A DNA stretch of 64,000 bases from Rhizobium sp. BK602 (lineage in GTDB: Bacteria > Pseudomonadota > Alphaproteobacteria > Rhizobiales > Rhizobiaceae). Positions 26,188 to 37,099 of the stretch are shown here, piece by piece. Positions within the stretch are counted from its first letter, which is position 1. Each line of letters begins with the position of its first letter. The notes below the pieces were generated by a model that made no database searches, was not told the DNA's origin, and saw nothing but the letters and a program-made list of their open reading frames with translations. A program made the position numbers and the translations under genes. The stretch is from the NCBI RefSeq assembly GCF_014195095.1, contig NZ_JACIBC010000004.1:124001-188000 (forward strand), written 5' to 3'.

Positions 26188-28083
26188 TTGGACCTTTATA
26201 TTCTGCAGTTCCTGACCGGGCTCTCGAATGCCGCCTCGCTGTTCCTGGTCGCGTCCGGACTATCGTTGATCTTCGGCGTGACGCGCATCGTCAATTTCGC
26301 CCATGGCGCCTTCTACATGTTGGGCGCCTATCTGGCCTATAGCCTGACGACCCGCTGGGAGAGCGCCTTCGGCTTCTGGGTTGCCCTGCTTGTCTCCGCC
26401 GCCGTCGTCGCGGTCTGCGGCAGCCTGCTGGAAATCCTGCTGCTGCGCCGCATCTACCGCGCTCCCGAGCTCCTGCAGCTTCTGGCCACCTTCGGCGTCA
26501 CGCTCGTGGTCGAGGACGGCGTGCGGCTGATCTGGGGACCGGAAGATCTGGTCGGGCCACGAGCGCCGGGCCTCTCCGGCGCCGTCGAAATCCTCGGCCG
26601 GCCCTTTCCCGCCTATGATCTCGTGCTCATCGCTCTCGGACCCGCCGTCCTCGGCTTGCTCTGGCTGCTGCTGCATCGCTCGCGCTGGGGCATTCTCGTG
26701 CGCGCGGCGACCCAGGACCGCGACATGGTCAGCGCGCTTGGCGTGAACCAGAAATGGCTTTTCACCGGTGTCTTCGCGCTCGGCGTCTTCCTCGCCGCCT
26801 TTGGCGGCGGCCTGCAAATCCCGCGCGATGCCGTAACCCATTTCATGGATCTGTCGATCATCACCGAGGTTTTCGTGGTGGTGGTGATCGGCGGGCTCGG
26901 CAGCATCGGCGGCGCCTTTCTGGCCGCCATCGTCGTCTCCGAGCTGAACGCCTTCGGCATCCTGGTGTTTCCGGGCATCTCCCTCGTGCTGATGTTCGTG
27001 GTCATGGCGGTCGTCCTTGTCCTGCGCCCCTGGGGCTTCTTCGGCAAGCCGCTGCCGGCGTCGCGCGCCGGCTATGCGGCAAGGACGACATGGCGGCCGC
27101 TCGATCCGCGCAGCCGTGTCGCCACCGGCATGCTGATCCTCGCTGCTGTCCTGCTGCCGATGGTGCTCGGCAATTACGGCCTCGGCGTCGCGAGCGAAGT
27201 CCTGATCGCCGTGATCTTCGCCACCAGTCTTCAATTCATGATGTCGGTCGGCGGGCTGGATTCCTTCGGCCACGCGGCAAGCCTCGGCCTCGGCGCCTAT
27301 GGGGCAGCCCTGTCGATCCAGTGGCTCGGCGTGCCGATGGAACTTGCCCTCGTCATCGGGCCTGTCGTTGCAGCTGCCATATCCCTCGTCTCGGGATGGT
27401 TCTGCGTCCGGCTGTCCAACATCTATTTCGCCATGCTCACTCTGGCCTTCGCGCAGATCTTCTGGTCGATCGCTTACCAGTGGGTCGACGTCACCGGCGG
27501 CGACAACGGCATCGTCGGCGTCTGGCCGTCCGACTGGGCGAGCGGGGCTAGGGCCTTCTATTGGCTCACGCTTGCGGCGGCCGTCCTCTCGGTTGGCTGC
27601 ATCCGCTATCTGACCTTTGCGCCATTCGGCCATGCCCTGAGAGCACTCAGGGATTCGCCGCAGCGCGCGGCGGCAACCGGCATCCCGCGCCGTGCGGTCC
27701 AGCATACGGCCTTTGTCGTATCCGCCTTCTTTGCCGGCCTTGCCGGCTCGCTTCTGGCATTTCAGAAAGGAAGCATCTTTCCCGAAGTACTCGGCATTCC
27801 GATGTCGATCGACGGCCTCGTCATGGTTCTGCTTGGCGGTTTCGGCACGGTATCGGGCGGCATTGTCGGCGCGATCATCTACAAGACCGCCTCCATCTGG
27901 CTGATGAGCAACACCGATCTCTCCCGCATGATCCTTGGCGGCCTCATCATCCTGCTGGTCGTGGCCTTTCCGGAAGGAATTGTCGGAACGCTGGGCCGCA
28001 TATTAGGCGCTCGCAAACAGCAACAGGCAATCCTTCCGCAAACGCTTTCGCAGCCGCTCGCCAAGATGGGGGATGCGCCATGA
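26188..28083 (+). CDS. Fused LivH-LivM type ABC permease
   Basis: About 631 residues, likely from the TTG at 26188, which has AGGGAG at good spacing; an ATG at 26170 lacks a ribosome site. The first half (to about 290) is LivH-like (NFAHGAFYMLGAYLAY, GLGSIGGAFLAAIVV). The second half (from about 320) is LivM-like (SFGHAASLGLGAYGAAL, GDNGIVGVWPSDW, LRDSPQRAAATGI, GFGTVSGGIVGAIIYK). In most systems these are two genes; here they form one polypeptide with many membrane helices. It is coupled to the next ATPase gene by ATGA. Confidence 0.85.
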   Translation: MDLYILQFLTGLSNAASLFLVASGLSLIFGVTRIVNFAHGAFYMLGAYLAYSLTTRWESAFGFWVALLVSAAVVAVCGSLLEILLLRRIYRAPELLQLLATFGVTLVVEDGVRLIWGPEDLVGPRAPGLSGAVEILGRPFPAYDLVLIALGPAVLGLLWLLLHRSRWGILVRAATQDRDMVSALGVNQKWLFTGVFALGVFLAAFGGGLQIPRDAVTHFMDLSIITEVFVVVVIGGLGSIGGAFLAAIVVSELNAFGILVFPGISLVLMFVVMAVVLVLRPWGFFGKPLPASRAGYAARTTWRPLDPRSRVATGMLILAAVLLPMVLGNYGLGVASEVLIAVIFATSLQFMMSVGGLDSFGHAASLGLGAYGAALSIQWLGVPMELALVIGPVVAAAISLVSGWFCVRLSNIYFAMLTLAFAQIFWSIAYQWVDVTGGDNGIVGVWPSDWASGARAFYWLTLAAAVLSVGCIRYLTFAPFGHALRALRDSPQRAAATGIPRRAVQHTAFVVSAFFAGLAGSLLAFQKGSIFPEVLGIPMSIDGLVMVLLGGFGTVSGGIVGAIIYKTASIWLMSNTDLSRMILGGLIILLVVAFPEGIVGTLGRILGARKQQQAILPQTLSQPLAKMGDAP

Positions 28084-28862
28084 ACCAGCCGCTTCTGTCG
28101 GTATCGCATCTGAGCAAGAGCTATCAGGGCGTCAAGGCGGTCACCGACGTCTCCTTTTCGCTTGTCCGTGGCGAGTTGCTGGCGCTCATCGGCCCGAACG
28201 GCGCCGGAAAAAGCACCTGCTTCAACATGCTGAACGGACAGATCACGCCCGATGCAGGGGCCGTGGTCCTCGACGGGGTCAGCACATCGGGCCTTTCACC
28301 CGCCCGGATCTTCCGCCTCGGCGTCGGCCGGACGTTCCAGATTGCGGAAGTCTATCTGTCGATGACGGTTCGGGAGAATGTGCAGGTGGCGATCCTGTCC
28401 CATGCCGAAGATCTCTCGGGATGGACCGGCTTCTTCGGGCGGCTGGATCGAAAATTCCGCCATAGGGCCGAAGAACTGATCGGACTGATCGGTCTCGGCG
28501 ACCAGGCCGATCGTCCCTGTCGCGAACTTCCCTATGGCGATGTCAAGCGGCTCGAGCTTGCCATCGCGCTGGCGGGCGATCCGAAACTCCTGCTGATGGA
28601 CGAACCCGCCGCCGGCATGGCCCCGCGGGAACGCATCGAACTGATGAGGCTGACCGCCCGGATTGTCGAGGAAAGACAGATCGGCGTTCTCTTCACCGAG
28701 CATGACATGGACATCGTCTTCGAACATGCGTCGCGGATCCTCGTGCTCAATCGCGGCACGATCATCGCCGAAGGATCTCCCGAAACAATCCGGACCAATC
28801 CCGACGTCCAGGCCGTCTATCTCGGCTCCGGCCTGCTTTATGCCAACAGATCGGAGGGCTGA
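28080..28862 (+). CDS. ABC transporter ATP-binding protein, LivG type
   Basis: 260 residues. Walker A is GPNGAGKST, Walker B is KLLLMDEPAAGM followed by H-loop FTEHDMD. The signature segment is shortened to PYGDVKRLELAIAL, lacking the usual LSGG. It has the LivG-typical insert after Walker A (FRLGVGRTFQI). It energises import together with the LivF-type ATPase. The start overlaps the permease stop (ATGA), and its stop overlaps the next start by one base. Confidence 0.85.
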   Translation: MNQPLLSVSHLSKSYQGVKAVTDVSFSLVRGELLALIGPNGAGKSTCFNMLNGQITPDAGAVVLDGVSTSGLSPARIFRLGVGRTFQIAEVYLSMTVRENVQVAILSHAEDLSGWTGFFGRLDRKFRHRAEELIGLIGLGDQADRPCRELPYGDVKRLELAIALAGDPKLLLMDEPAAGMAPRERIELMRLTARIVEERQIGVLFTEHDMDIVFEHASRILVLNRGTIIAEGSPETIRTNPDVQAVYLGSGLLYANRSEG

Positions 28863-29563
28863 TGCTGGAAGTATCCCGTCTCAATAGCTGGTACGGACCC
28901 GCTCATATCCTGTTCGACGTGGAATTGCAGGTCGCCGAGGGCGAGGTGGTCGCTTTGCTGGGCCGCAACGGCGCCGGCAAATCCACGACCTTCAAGTCGA
29001 TCATGAGCCTGCTCACCTCGAAACAGGGGGAGATCCGGTTTCGCGGCGAGGATGTTTCCAGGTTTGCGCCGTTCGACATCGCCCGCAGGGGGCTCGGCTA
29101 CGTGCCGGAAGACCGGCGCATCTTCACCGCACTCACCGTGGAGGAAAATCTCGAAGTCGGACGGCAGGCGGGGCGCGATCAACGTGCACTATGGACGCCG
29201 CAGCGTATCTACGAGATCTTCCCGAACCTCGGCGGCATGCGCAAAAGACCGGCCGGCAACATGAGCGGCGGCGAGCAGCAGATGCTGACCATAGGCCGCA
29301 CGCTCATGGGCAATCCCCATCTGATCCTGCTCGACGAACCATCCGAGGGGCTGGCGCCCAAGATCGTCGAGCAGATGGTGGACGCGATCGTCACCATGAA
29401 GCGCGAGGGGCTGTCGATCCTTTTGTCGGAACAAAACCTGCATTTCGCGCGGCTGATATCCGATCGTGCCTATATTCTCGAAAAGGGCGCAATCCAATAT
29501 TCCGGCACCATTGCCGAACTTGAAAGCCGCGAGGATATTCGCCAAGCCTATCTCACCATGTGA
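28862..29563 (+). CDS. ABC transporter ATP-binding protein, LivF type
   Basis: 233 residues, the usual LivF length. Walker A GRNGAGKST, signature MSGGEQQMLTIGRTL, Walker B LILLDEPSEGLAP, and YVPEDRRIF as in LivF. Last gene of the five-component importer encoded by four genes. It converges on a LysR gene after a 14-base gap. Confidence 0.9.
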   Translation: MLEVSRLNSWYGPAHILFDVELQVAEGEVVALLGRNGAGKSTTFKSIMSLLTSKQGEIRFRGEDVSRFAPFDIARRGLGYVPEDRRIFTALTVEENLEVGRQAGRDQRALWTPQRIYEIFPNLGGMRKRPAGNMSGGEQQMLTIGRTLMGNPHLILLDEPSEGLAPKIVEQMVDAIVTMKREGLSILLSEQNLHFARLISDRAYILEKGAIQYSGTIAELESREDIRQAYLTM

Positions 29564-29577
29564 TGAGTGATTTGGGA

Positions 29578-30510
29578 TCAATCCCGCATTTCCTGCGCCT
29601 GCGCCATTAGCCATGTCCTGAAGGATTCCATGGACGAGTTCGGCTTCACCCCATGCGGCATCGCGAACCAATAGCCATAGCTGCTGCGGTACCCGAAGCC
29701 ACGAGGATTGACCAGCTTTCCGGCCGCGAGCTCGTCCAGCATCAGGCCGCGCGGGATCAGCGCCATGCCCTGCCCCGCAAGTGCCGCGCGGATCACCATG
29801 GTATAATATCCGAAGCGCGTGATATGCCGTACTTCGAGATCGGCCTTGCCATTGCTCTCGGCGAAGTATCGCCAGTGCAGCGGGGTCTGCGGATGCTCCA
29901 GCATCTCTCCCCTGGCCAGATCCGCAATCGTTTCCGGCAGGCCGTTCTTTTCCCAATAGGATGGCGCGCTCACCAGAAGCACCTCGTGGCCGAAAAGATA
30001 ATGCATGTCCTTCTCTTGTCGGGGTTCCGGGAGAAAATGGAATATCCCGTCCGGCGCTTCGGATTGGGTCGGCGACACGAAGGTCGTGAACTGCACCTCG
30101 ATCTCCGGATGCGTCTCCGCAAATTGCGCAAAGCGTGGCAGCAGCCAACGATCGCCGAAGATCGGCAGCACCTGCAGCCGCAGGACGCGCGGGCCCGGCT
30201 TCAGCCGGGCGACGCGCAGTGCCGCGTCCTCCATCGCCTTCACCACCACCCGCGCATGCTCGATGTAGATGGCGCCGACCTCTGTGGGGACCATGCCGCG
30301 CGGCGTGCGGATGAAAGCGGGACTGCCAATCAGATTTTCCAATGCCAGCAATTGCTTGCTGACGGCGCTCTGCGATAGCGACGTGCTCTCGGCCGCAGCG
30401 CTGGTCGATCCTCTTTCGGCCACCGCCAGCAGCACCTGCAGCGCGGTTGTGGAAGGCAGACGCTGTCGACCGGATGCCATGCGAACCCCGCTCCATTGCC
30501 AATCGGCCAT
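29578..30510 (-). CDS. LysR-family transcriptional regulator (GcvA-like)
   Basis: About 310 residues from the ATG at 30510 (GAGG upstream); alternative starts exist at 30528 and 30480. The N-terminal helix-turn-helix reads STSAAAESTSLSQSAVSKQLLALE, and the rest is a type II effector-binding domain (PSYWEKNGLP, GQGMALIPRGLM). It is divergent from the ArgH-like/ABC operon starting at 30675, the usual arrangement for a LysR activator and its target. The effector is unknown. Confidence 0.85.
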   Translation of the reverse strand: MADWQWSGVRMASGRQRLPSTTALQVLLAVAERGSTSAAAESTSLSQSAVSKQLLALENLIGSPAFIRTPRGMVPTEVGAIYIEHARVVVKAMEDAALRVARLKPGPRVLRLQVLPIFGDRWLLPRFAQFAETHPEIEVQFTTFVSPTQSEAPDGIFHFLPEPRQEKDMHYLFGHEVLLVSAPSYWEKNGLPETIADLARGEMLEHPQTPLHWRYFAESNGKADLEVRHITRFGYYTMVIRAALAGQGMALIPRGLMLDELAAGKLVNPRGFGYRSSYGYWFAMPHGVKPNSSMESFRTWLMAQAQEMRD

Positions 30511-30547
30511 ATCGCGCCTCAGCGGCATGGCCGAAATTTTCGCACCA

Positions 30548-30571
30548 ATATCGGTAAACCCAATGCGATAT
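30548..30571. promoter_or_regulatory. candidate LysR box
   Basis: ATATCG (30548-30553) and CGATAT (30566-30571) form perfect 6-base arms around 12 bases in the divergent lysR/argH-like gap. The dimension and T-N11-A-type symmetry suit a LysR recognition site. Confidence 0.45.
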
Positions 30572-30674
30572 CCGAGCTAGTCGTTTTTGTCATAGCGGGG
30601 TGAAATAACTTCGCTTGCCCATGAAACGAGCACGTGGGAGCCTTGCCGAAAGTTTAAACAGCAGGGGAATGCCA

Positions 30675-32137
<1,463 letters not shown>

Positions 32138-32141
<4 letters not shown>

Positions 32142-33010
32142 CCGCCGCAAGCACCACCCCGTCCCCCACCGATGACAAATACGAGATCGCCCATCTGCGC
32201 CTGGTGCCGAAGCCGCATATCGGCCGCATGGTCGCCGCCGCCATCGTCCTCGTCCTGCTCGCGGGGCTGGTGCGTGCTTTCAGCGTCGGGCAGATAGAGT
32301 GGAGCTACGTTCGCGACTTCCTTTTCGCGCCCGCCATACTCGACGGCCTGACGAACACGCTGCTGATGACCGTGGCCGCCATGGCGCTCGGCATCGTGCT
32401 CGGCGTCCTTATCGCCATCATGCGCATTTCCGGCAATCCGGTGCTGTCCTCCATCGCCATCGGCTATGTCTGGATCTTTCGCGGTGCCCCGGCACTGCTG
32501 CAGCTGATGCTATGGTTCAACCTGGCACTGATCTTTCCGACCTTGGGCATCCACGGCCTGATCGAATTCCGCACCGTCGACGTGATGACGCCCTTCGTCG
32601 CCGCCATGCTCGGCCTCGGCATTTCCCAGGGCGCCTATACGTCCGAGGTCGTCAGGAGCGGCCTGCTCTCGGTCGATAGCGGCCAGTACGAGGCAGCCAA
32701 GACCATCGGCATGACGCAGATGAAGATGCTGCGCCGCATCGTGCTGCCGCAGGCCATGCGCGTCATGGTCCCGCCGATCGGCAACGAAGTGATCGGCATG
32801 GTGAAACTCACATCGCTGGCAAGCGTCATCCAGTATTCCGAGATCCTGCACAATGCGCAGATCATCTACTTCGCCAACACCCGCGTTCTCGAGCTGCTGA
32901 TCGTCGCAAGCTTTTGGTATCTCGCCGTCGTCTCCGTCCTGTCGGTCGGGCAGCATTATATCGAGCGTTATTTCGCACGCGGCTCGAAATCGATCAAAGC
33001 GTCCATGTGA
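32138..33010 (+). CDS. Polar amino acid ABC transporter permease (HisM/GlnP type)
   Basis: 290 residues with about five membrane helices and a long N-terminal extension. The permease EAA loop is clear: EAAKTIGMTQMKMLRRIVLPQAM. The GLTNTLLMTVAAMALGIVLG segment is the usual start of the transmembrane domain. A single permease gene implies a homodimer. It is coupled to the lyase (ATGA) and followed after nine bases by the ATPase. Confidence 0.85.
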
Positions 33011-33019
33011 GGGTCGGCC

Positions 33020-33790
33020 ATGAAACAGGATATTCTCGTCAAGGCCGTCGATGTCACCAAGAACTACGGCGACTTCCGCGCGCTCGACAAGGTCAGCTTG
33101 GAGGTCATGCGCGGCGAGGTCAACTGCATCATCGGCCCTTCCGGCTCCGGCAAGAGCACGTTTCTGAGATGCATCAACCTCCTGGAGCGGATGGACGGCG
33201 GCGCCATCTGGGTCAATGACGAGCTGGTCGGCTACCGCCGCGAGGGCAACAACCTGCATCAGATCAGCGATGCCGACATCTCCCGTCAGCGGCGGCGCAT
33301 CGGCATGGTCTTCCAGCGCTTCAACCTGTTTCCGCACAAGACCGCCCTGGAGAACATCATCGAGGGGCCGGTGCATGTACTTGGACAATCCGTTGAGCAG
33401 GCCCGCGAACGAGCCTCCCTCCTTCTCGAGCGCGTCGGTCTCGCTGCGAAGGCGAACCATTATCCGGCAGAGCTTTCGGGCGGCCAGCAGCAGCGCGTCG
33501 CCATTGCCCGTGCCATGGGCATGCAGCCGGATCTCATTCTCTTCGACGAACCCACATCCGCGCTCGATCCGGAACTCGTCTCGGAAGTGCTCGACGTCAT
33601 GAAGGACCTCGCGGCATCCGGAATGACCATGATCGTCGTCACCCACGAACTCGGCTTCGCCCGCAACGTGGCCAACACAGTCACCTTCATGGAGGCTGGG
33701 AAAGTCGTCGAAACAGGCTTGGCATCGGAGGTCCTCAGTGCCCCGAAAAGCGCCAGGACGGCGGAATTCATCAAGGCCGTCCACAGCTGA
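33020..33790 (+). CDS. Polar amino acid ABC transporter ATPase (GlnQ type)
   Basis: 256 residues. Walker [10 protein letters not shown], signature [14 protein letters not shown], Walker [16 protein letters not shown]-loop VTHE. The insert with GYRREGNNLHQISDADISRQR is longer than in GlnQ, as in HisP-like proteins. It energises the homodimeric permease. The stop is followed by an 80-base spacer holding a 19-base tandem repeat before the binding-protein gene. Confidence 0.9.
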   Translation: MKQDILVKAVDVTKNYGDFRALDKVSLEVMRGEVNCIIGPSGSGKSTFLRCINLLERMDGGAIWVNDELVGYRREGNNLHQISDADISRQRRRIGMVFQRFNLFPHKTALENIIEGPVHVLGQSVEQARERASLLLERVGLAAKANHYPAELSGGQQQRVAIARAMGMQPDLILFDEPTSALDPELVSEVLDVMKDLAASGMTMIVVTHELGFARNVANTVTFMEAGKVVETGLASEVLSAPKSARTAEFIKAVHS

Positions 33791-33821
33791 GAAAAAGATT
33801 GGCGAACCACCAGGCCCGCCA

Positions 33822-33859
33822 GTGCCATCAAGATCAAAAAGTGCCATCAGCATCAAAAA
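33822..33859 (+). repeat. two tandem 19-base repeats
   Basis: GTGCCATCAAGATCAAAAA (33822-33840) is followed directly by GTGCCATCAGCATCAAAAA (33841-33859), with two mismatches. It lies 11 bases before the binding-protein ATG. It may be a slippage duplication; it makes the leader A-rich and unstructured. Confidence 0.75.
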
Positions 33860-33870
33860 TGGGGAACACT

Positions 33871-34701
33871 ATGAAAAAACATTTCGCAATGCTCGCCGTC
33901 GCCTGCATCGCGGCCACATCGGTCAGCGCCGCAGGCTTGCCGGAACGCATCAAATCGGCCGGCAAGGTGGTCGTCGCCAACCAGCCGAACTATCCGCCGA
34001 TGGAATACAAGGACCCGGCGACCAACACGCTGATGGGCGTCGACATCGACCTCGGCCTGGCGCTGGCCAAGCAGCTCGGCACCACGGTGGAATGGGCCGA
34101 CATCGGTTTCGAACAGATGATCTCGTCGCTGACGACCGGCCGTGTCGATCTGATCCACAGCGGCATGAGCGATCTGCCGAAGCGTCGCGACACACTCGAC
34201 TTTGTCGACTACATGAAGTCCGGCGCGCAGTTCTACACCACCGCGGCCCGCAAGGACGAATTCAAGAAGCCGACAGATTTCTGCGGCAAGACCATCGGCA
34301 TGAGCCGCCGCACCTCCTTCCCGGATGAGACCGCGAAGTGGAGCGCCACCAATTGCGAAGCCGCTGGACTGCCGGCCGTCAAGGTCGTCGGCACGGAAGG
34401 CTCTGCGGATGCTCGCGCCCAGCTGAAGCAGGGTCGCGTCGACGGCGCGGTGCAGGGGTCCGAGACGCTTCCCTATCTGCTGACCCTCGAGAAAGACACC
34501 TATACCGTCGTCGGCGAGCCCTTCACCGCCGTCTATCAGGGCATCGGTTTCGCCAAGAAGGATACCGAACTGCGCGATGCCTATGCTGCCGCGCTGAAGG
34601 CACTGATGGCCAGTGGCGAGTACAAGAAGATCTTCGCGGAGCACGGCCTCGAAGGCACGATGCTGGATGGCATCTACATCAATGGCGAAGCCGCCAAGTA
34701 A
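33871..34701 (+). CDS. Polar amino acid ABC transporter substrate-binding protein
   Basis: 276 residues from the ATG at 33871 after GGGGA. Signal peptide MKKHFAMLAVACIAATSVSA with cleavage near residue 21-22. The mature protein is a type II periplasmic-binding fold (PNYPPMEYKDPATNTLMGVDIDL, MISSLTTGRVDLIHSGMS). Two cysteines at FCGKT and NCEAA may pair, as in family 3 binding proteins. It feeds the preceding permease/ATPase. Unusually it is the last transporter gene, ahead of the enzyme genes and a very strong hairpin. Confidence 0.85.
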   Translation: MKKHFAMLAVACIAATSVSAAGLPERIKSAGKVVVANQPNYPPMEYKDPATNTLMGVDIDLGLALAKQLGTTVEWADIGFEQMISSLTTGRVDLIHSGMSDLPKRRDTLDFVDYMKSGAQFYTTAARKDEFKKPTDFCGKTIGMSRRTSFPDETAKWSATNCEAAGLPAVKVVGTEGSADARAQLKQGRVDGAVQGSETLPYLLTLEKDTYTVVGEPFTAVYQGIGFAKKDTELRDAYAAALKALMASGEYKKIFAEHGLEGTMLDGIYINGEAAK

Positions 34702-34707
34702 GGCTTG

Positions 34708-34743
34708 CGACCGGCAGCCGGGCAAATGCCCGGCTGCCGGTCG
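34708..34743 (+). other. 17-bp perfect stem-loop after the binding-protein gene
   Basis: CGACCGGCAGCCGGGCA (34708-34724) pairs perfectly with its complement at 34727-34743, with the central AA (about a four-base loop in practice). It starts six bases after the stop codon. There is no U tract. It is the strongest hairpin of the window and probably protects the upstream mRNA from 3' exonucleases or dampens read-through into the MmgE/PrpD gene. Confidence 0.7.
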
Positions 34744-34806
34744 ACCATGAAATTCCGTCATGCCGCCAGAGGTCTGACGAACCGAGACATGAAAGAGAAA
34801 AACCGA

Positions 34807-36198
34807 ATGTCCCGTCCACTTGACGACGCTCCGGTCGACAGGCTTGCGTCCTTCGTTGCAAACCTTCGGTTTGAGACGCTTCCGGCCGACGTGATCGACA
34901 AGGCGAAGATACACATCGCCGACACGCTCGGCGCAGCGCTCGCCGGTGCCCGCTCCAACGAATTCCGGATCACGCGCCGTGTTGTCGGATCGAGCGGAGC
35001 GGCGCGCATCTGGGGTACGGGGGATCATACCGGCGCGCGCGACGCAGCGCTGATCAACGGCGTTTCCGCCCATGCCTTCGAGCTGGACGATGCCGGCGGC
35101 TGCGACCATTCGGGTGCCGTGGTCATGCCGGCCCTGCTGGCTGCGATGGCGGAGATACCACGCGCCGTCTCCGGCAGGGAGCTGATCGCGGCAGTCGTTG
35201 CCGGATATGATGTCGGCCGGCGGATCTTGGAAGCGACGGGCGGCTACGACAGCCACAATAGCCTCGGCTGGCACTCGACAGGCACCTGCGGCACGCTTGC
35301 CGCCGCCGCCGCCGTTGCCAATATCCGTGGCCTCGATGCCCCCGCCACCCGCGATGCCATCACCCTTGCGACCAGCTTTTCCTCCGGCCTCTGGGCCTTC
35401 ATTCATGATGGGTCGCAGGCCAAGAAGATCCATGCCGGACGCGCAGCCGAAGGCGGCCTGCTCGCGGCGCAACTCGCTGCCGAGGGATTTGCCGGACCGT
35501 CGAAGGTTTTCGATGACGTATGGGGCGGCTTCTTCCGCTCCTTCAACAAATCCGCCTGTGATGCGGACAAGCTGAGCGAGGGGCTGGGAGAGGTCTGGAA
35601 GGTGAAGCGGGCGGTGCTGAAGCCCTACGCGTCCTGCCGTGGCGCGCATTCGGCGGTCGACGCCCTGGACGACCTGTTGAAACAAACGATGCGGACGGCC
35701 TCGGAGATCGAGACGATCGAAGTGCGGCTAAGCCCGATGCTGATGGGCATGTGCGGCGCCAGGGCAAGCGGCGCGATGGCGCCGACCCAGATGAGCCTGC
35801 CCTATGCGATAGCGGCGCGCTGTGTCTTCGGAACCGCCGGCCTCCAGGCTTACGCGGCTGAGCGCCGCACGGATGCACGGGTCCACGCCATCATGGAGCG
35901 TATGCAACTAACCGTCGATGATCGCATGCAGCCGCTCGACGAACCATTCCTCACCCTGACATTCAAGGATGGTCTGCGCGCGACCCATATGGTGCCCCGC
36001 GCCACAGGCTCCGCCGAACGGCCGATGCCTCTTGCGGACGTCGCCGGCAAGTTCAAGGAACTCGCCCTGATGAGTTTGAGCACCGAGCAGGCGGACCACC
36101 TGTGGAGCACGCTGACCAGGCTTGAGGAACTGGATGATTGCCGCAAGATCGAGAATCTGCTGGTCGGGGATGCAGACAATCGACCCGTCTTTTGCTGA
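34807..36198 (+). CDS. MmgE/PrpD family protein
   Basis: 463 residues from the ATG at 34807; an in-frame ATG at 34789 is possible. The family includes 2-methylcitrate dehydratase, cis-aconitate decarboxylase and iminodisuccinate epimerase. Recognisable parts are IADTLGAALAGARSNE, INGVSAHAFELDDAGGCDHSGA, GWHSTGTCGTLAAAAA and KPYASCRGAHSAVDAL with conserved Cys/His. Next to an ArgH-like lyase, the iminodisuccinate-epimerase/aspartate-derived branch is attractive, since both handle N-substituted aspartates. That link is inference. Confidence 0.8.
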   Translation: MSRPLDDAPVDRLASFVANLRFETLPADVIDKAKIHIADTLGAALAGARSNEFRITRRVVGSSGAARIWGTGDHTGARDAALINGVSAHAFELDDAGGCDHSGAVVMPALLAAMAEIPRAVSGRELIAAVVAGYDVGRRILEATGGYDSHNSLGWHSTGTCGTLAAAAAVANIRGLDAPATRDAITLATSFSSGLWAFIHDGSQAKKIHAGRAAEGGLLAAQLAAEGFAGPSKVFDDVWGGFFRSFNKSACDADKLSEGLGEVWKVKRAVLKPYASCRGAHSAVDALDDLLKQTMRTASEIETIEVRLSPMLMGMCGARASGAMAPTQMSLPYAIAARCVFGTAGLQAYAAERRTDARVHAIMERMQLTVDDRMQPLDEPFLTLTFKDGLRATHMVPRATGSAERPMPLADVAGKFKELALMSLSTEQADHLWSTLTRLEELDDCRKIENLLVGDADNRPVFC

Positions 36199-36208
36199 GG
36201 ATATTCGC

Positions 36209-37093
36209 ATGAGTTTCGACCTGACACCGCGCCCTCTCAACCCGGCGCCGAACACCCCGAACATGATCTGGCCGAACGGCGCCAAGAGCGCCCTGTTCAT
36301 CGGCTTCGACGTCGATGCCGAGACCGCCTGGATCGGCAACAATCCGTCGAATGTCGATCGCATGGTCACCACCTCGCATGGCGGTTACGACCGGCGCGTC
36401 GGGATAGCAAAGATCCTCGAACTGATGGACGAGCTCACCCTGAAGGGCACGTTCTTCACGCCGGGATGGACGGCGCTCGCGCATCGCGAGATCTGCGAGG
36501 CGATCCTGAAAGCCGGCCATGAGATCGGGCATCACGGCTATCTGCACAAGATGCCCGAGCGCGAAAAACTGGACGAGGCATTCGAGGAAATCGATCGCGG
36601 TTTCGAGGCGCTGCAGCAGGCGCTCGGCGTCCGGCCGGTCGGCTATCGGGCACCTTCGGGAGAGAACTTCCCTGAACTTCTGGCCTATCTTGCCAAATCC
36701 GGCATCCGCTATTCCAGCTCTTTCCGCGACGACATTCTGCCATACCGCCACGCCGCGGCCGATGGCATGGACGGCCCCGTAGAAATCCCCGTCAACTTCG
36801 CATTCGACGACTGGAATTTCGGCATGTCGAGCCGGACGAGCCCCCGCGCCCTTTTCGGCCGCGACGCCGTCCTGCCGCTCTGGATCGAGGAATTCGAGGC
36901 AACCCATGCCTGGGGCGGTGTCACCACTCTGGTTCTGCACCCGCAGGTCTCCGGCCGGCCGATGCGCTGGTTCATCCTGCGCGATTTCCTGCGTCACGTG
37001 CAGTCGAAGGGCGATGTCTGGATCGCAACCGGCGCGCAGATAACGGATCATTTCGAGGCGCTCGAGGCAGAGCGCAATACTCTGCCGGCATGA
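36209..37093 (+). CDS. NodB-fold polysaccharide deacetylase / PuuE-like amidase
   Basis: 294 residues from the ATG at 36209 with GAGG upstream. The NodB motifs are FIGFDVDAE (Asp pair) and GHEIGHHGYLHK (metal His pair), followed by GYRAPSGENF. There is no signal peptide, which argues for a cytoplasmic small-molecule amidase such as the PuuE allantoinase group, not a cell-wall deacetylase. It lies ten bases after MmgE/PrpD in the same operon. The substrate is probably an N-acyl or ureido intermediate. Confidence 0.75.
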   Translation: MSFDLTPRPLNPAPNTPNMIWPNGAKSALFIGFDVDAETAWIGNNPSNVDRMVTTSHGGYDRRVGIAKILELMDELTLKGTFFTPGWTALAHREICEAILKAGHEIGHHGYLHKMPEREKLDEAFEEIDRGFEALQQALGVRPVGYRAPSGENFPELLAYLAKSGIRYSSSFRDDILPYRHAAADGMDGPVEIPVNFAFDDWNFGMSSRTSPRALFGRDAVLPLWIEEFEATHAWGGVTTLVLHPQVSGRPMRWFILRDFLRHVQSKGDVWIATGAQITDHFEALEAERNTLPA

Positions 37094-37099
37094 GATTGG

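Noticed and set aside
33853..35685. 610-codon minus-strand frame opposite the binding-protein and MmgE genes
   Set aside because: Shadow of GC3-rich coding on the plus strand: no domain, no ribosome site, and it spans two well-supported genes. The same applies to 20065-21774, 26260-27705, 32510-33856 and 44535-46556 on the minus strand.
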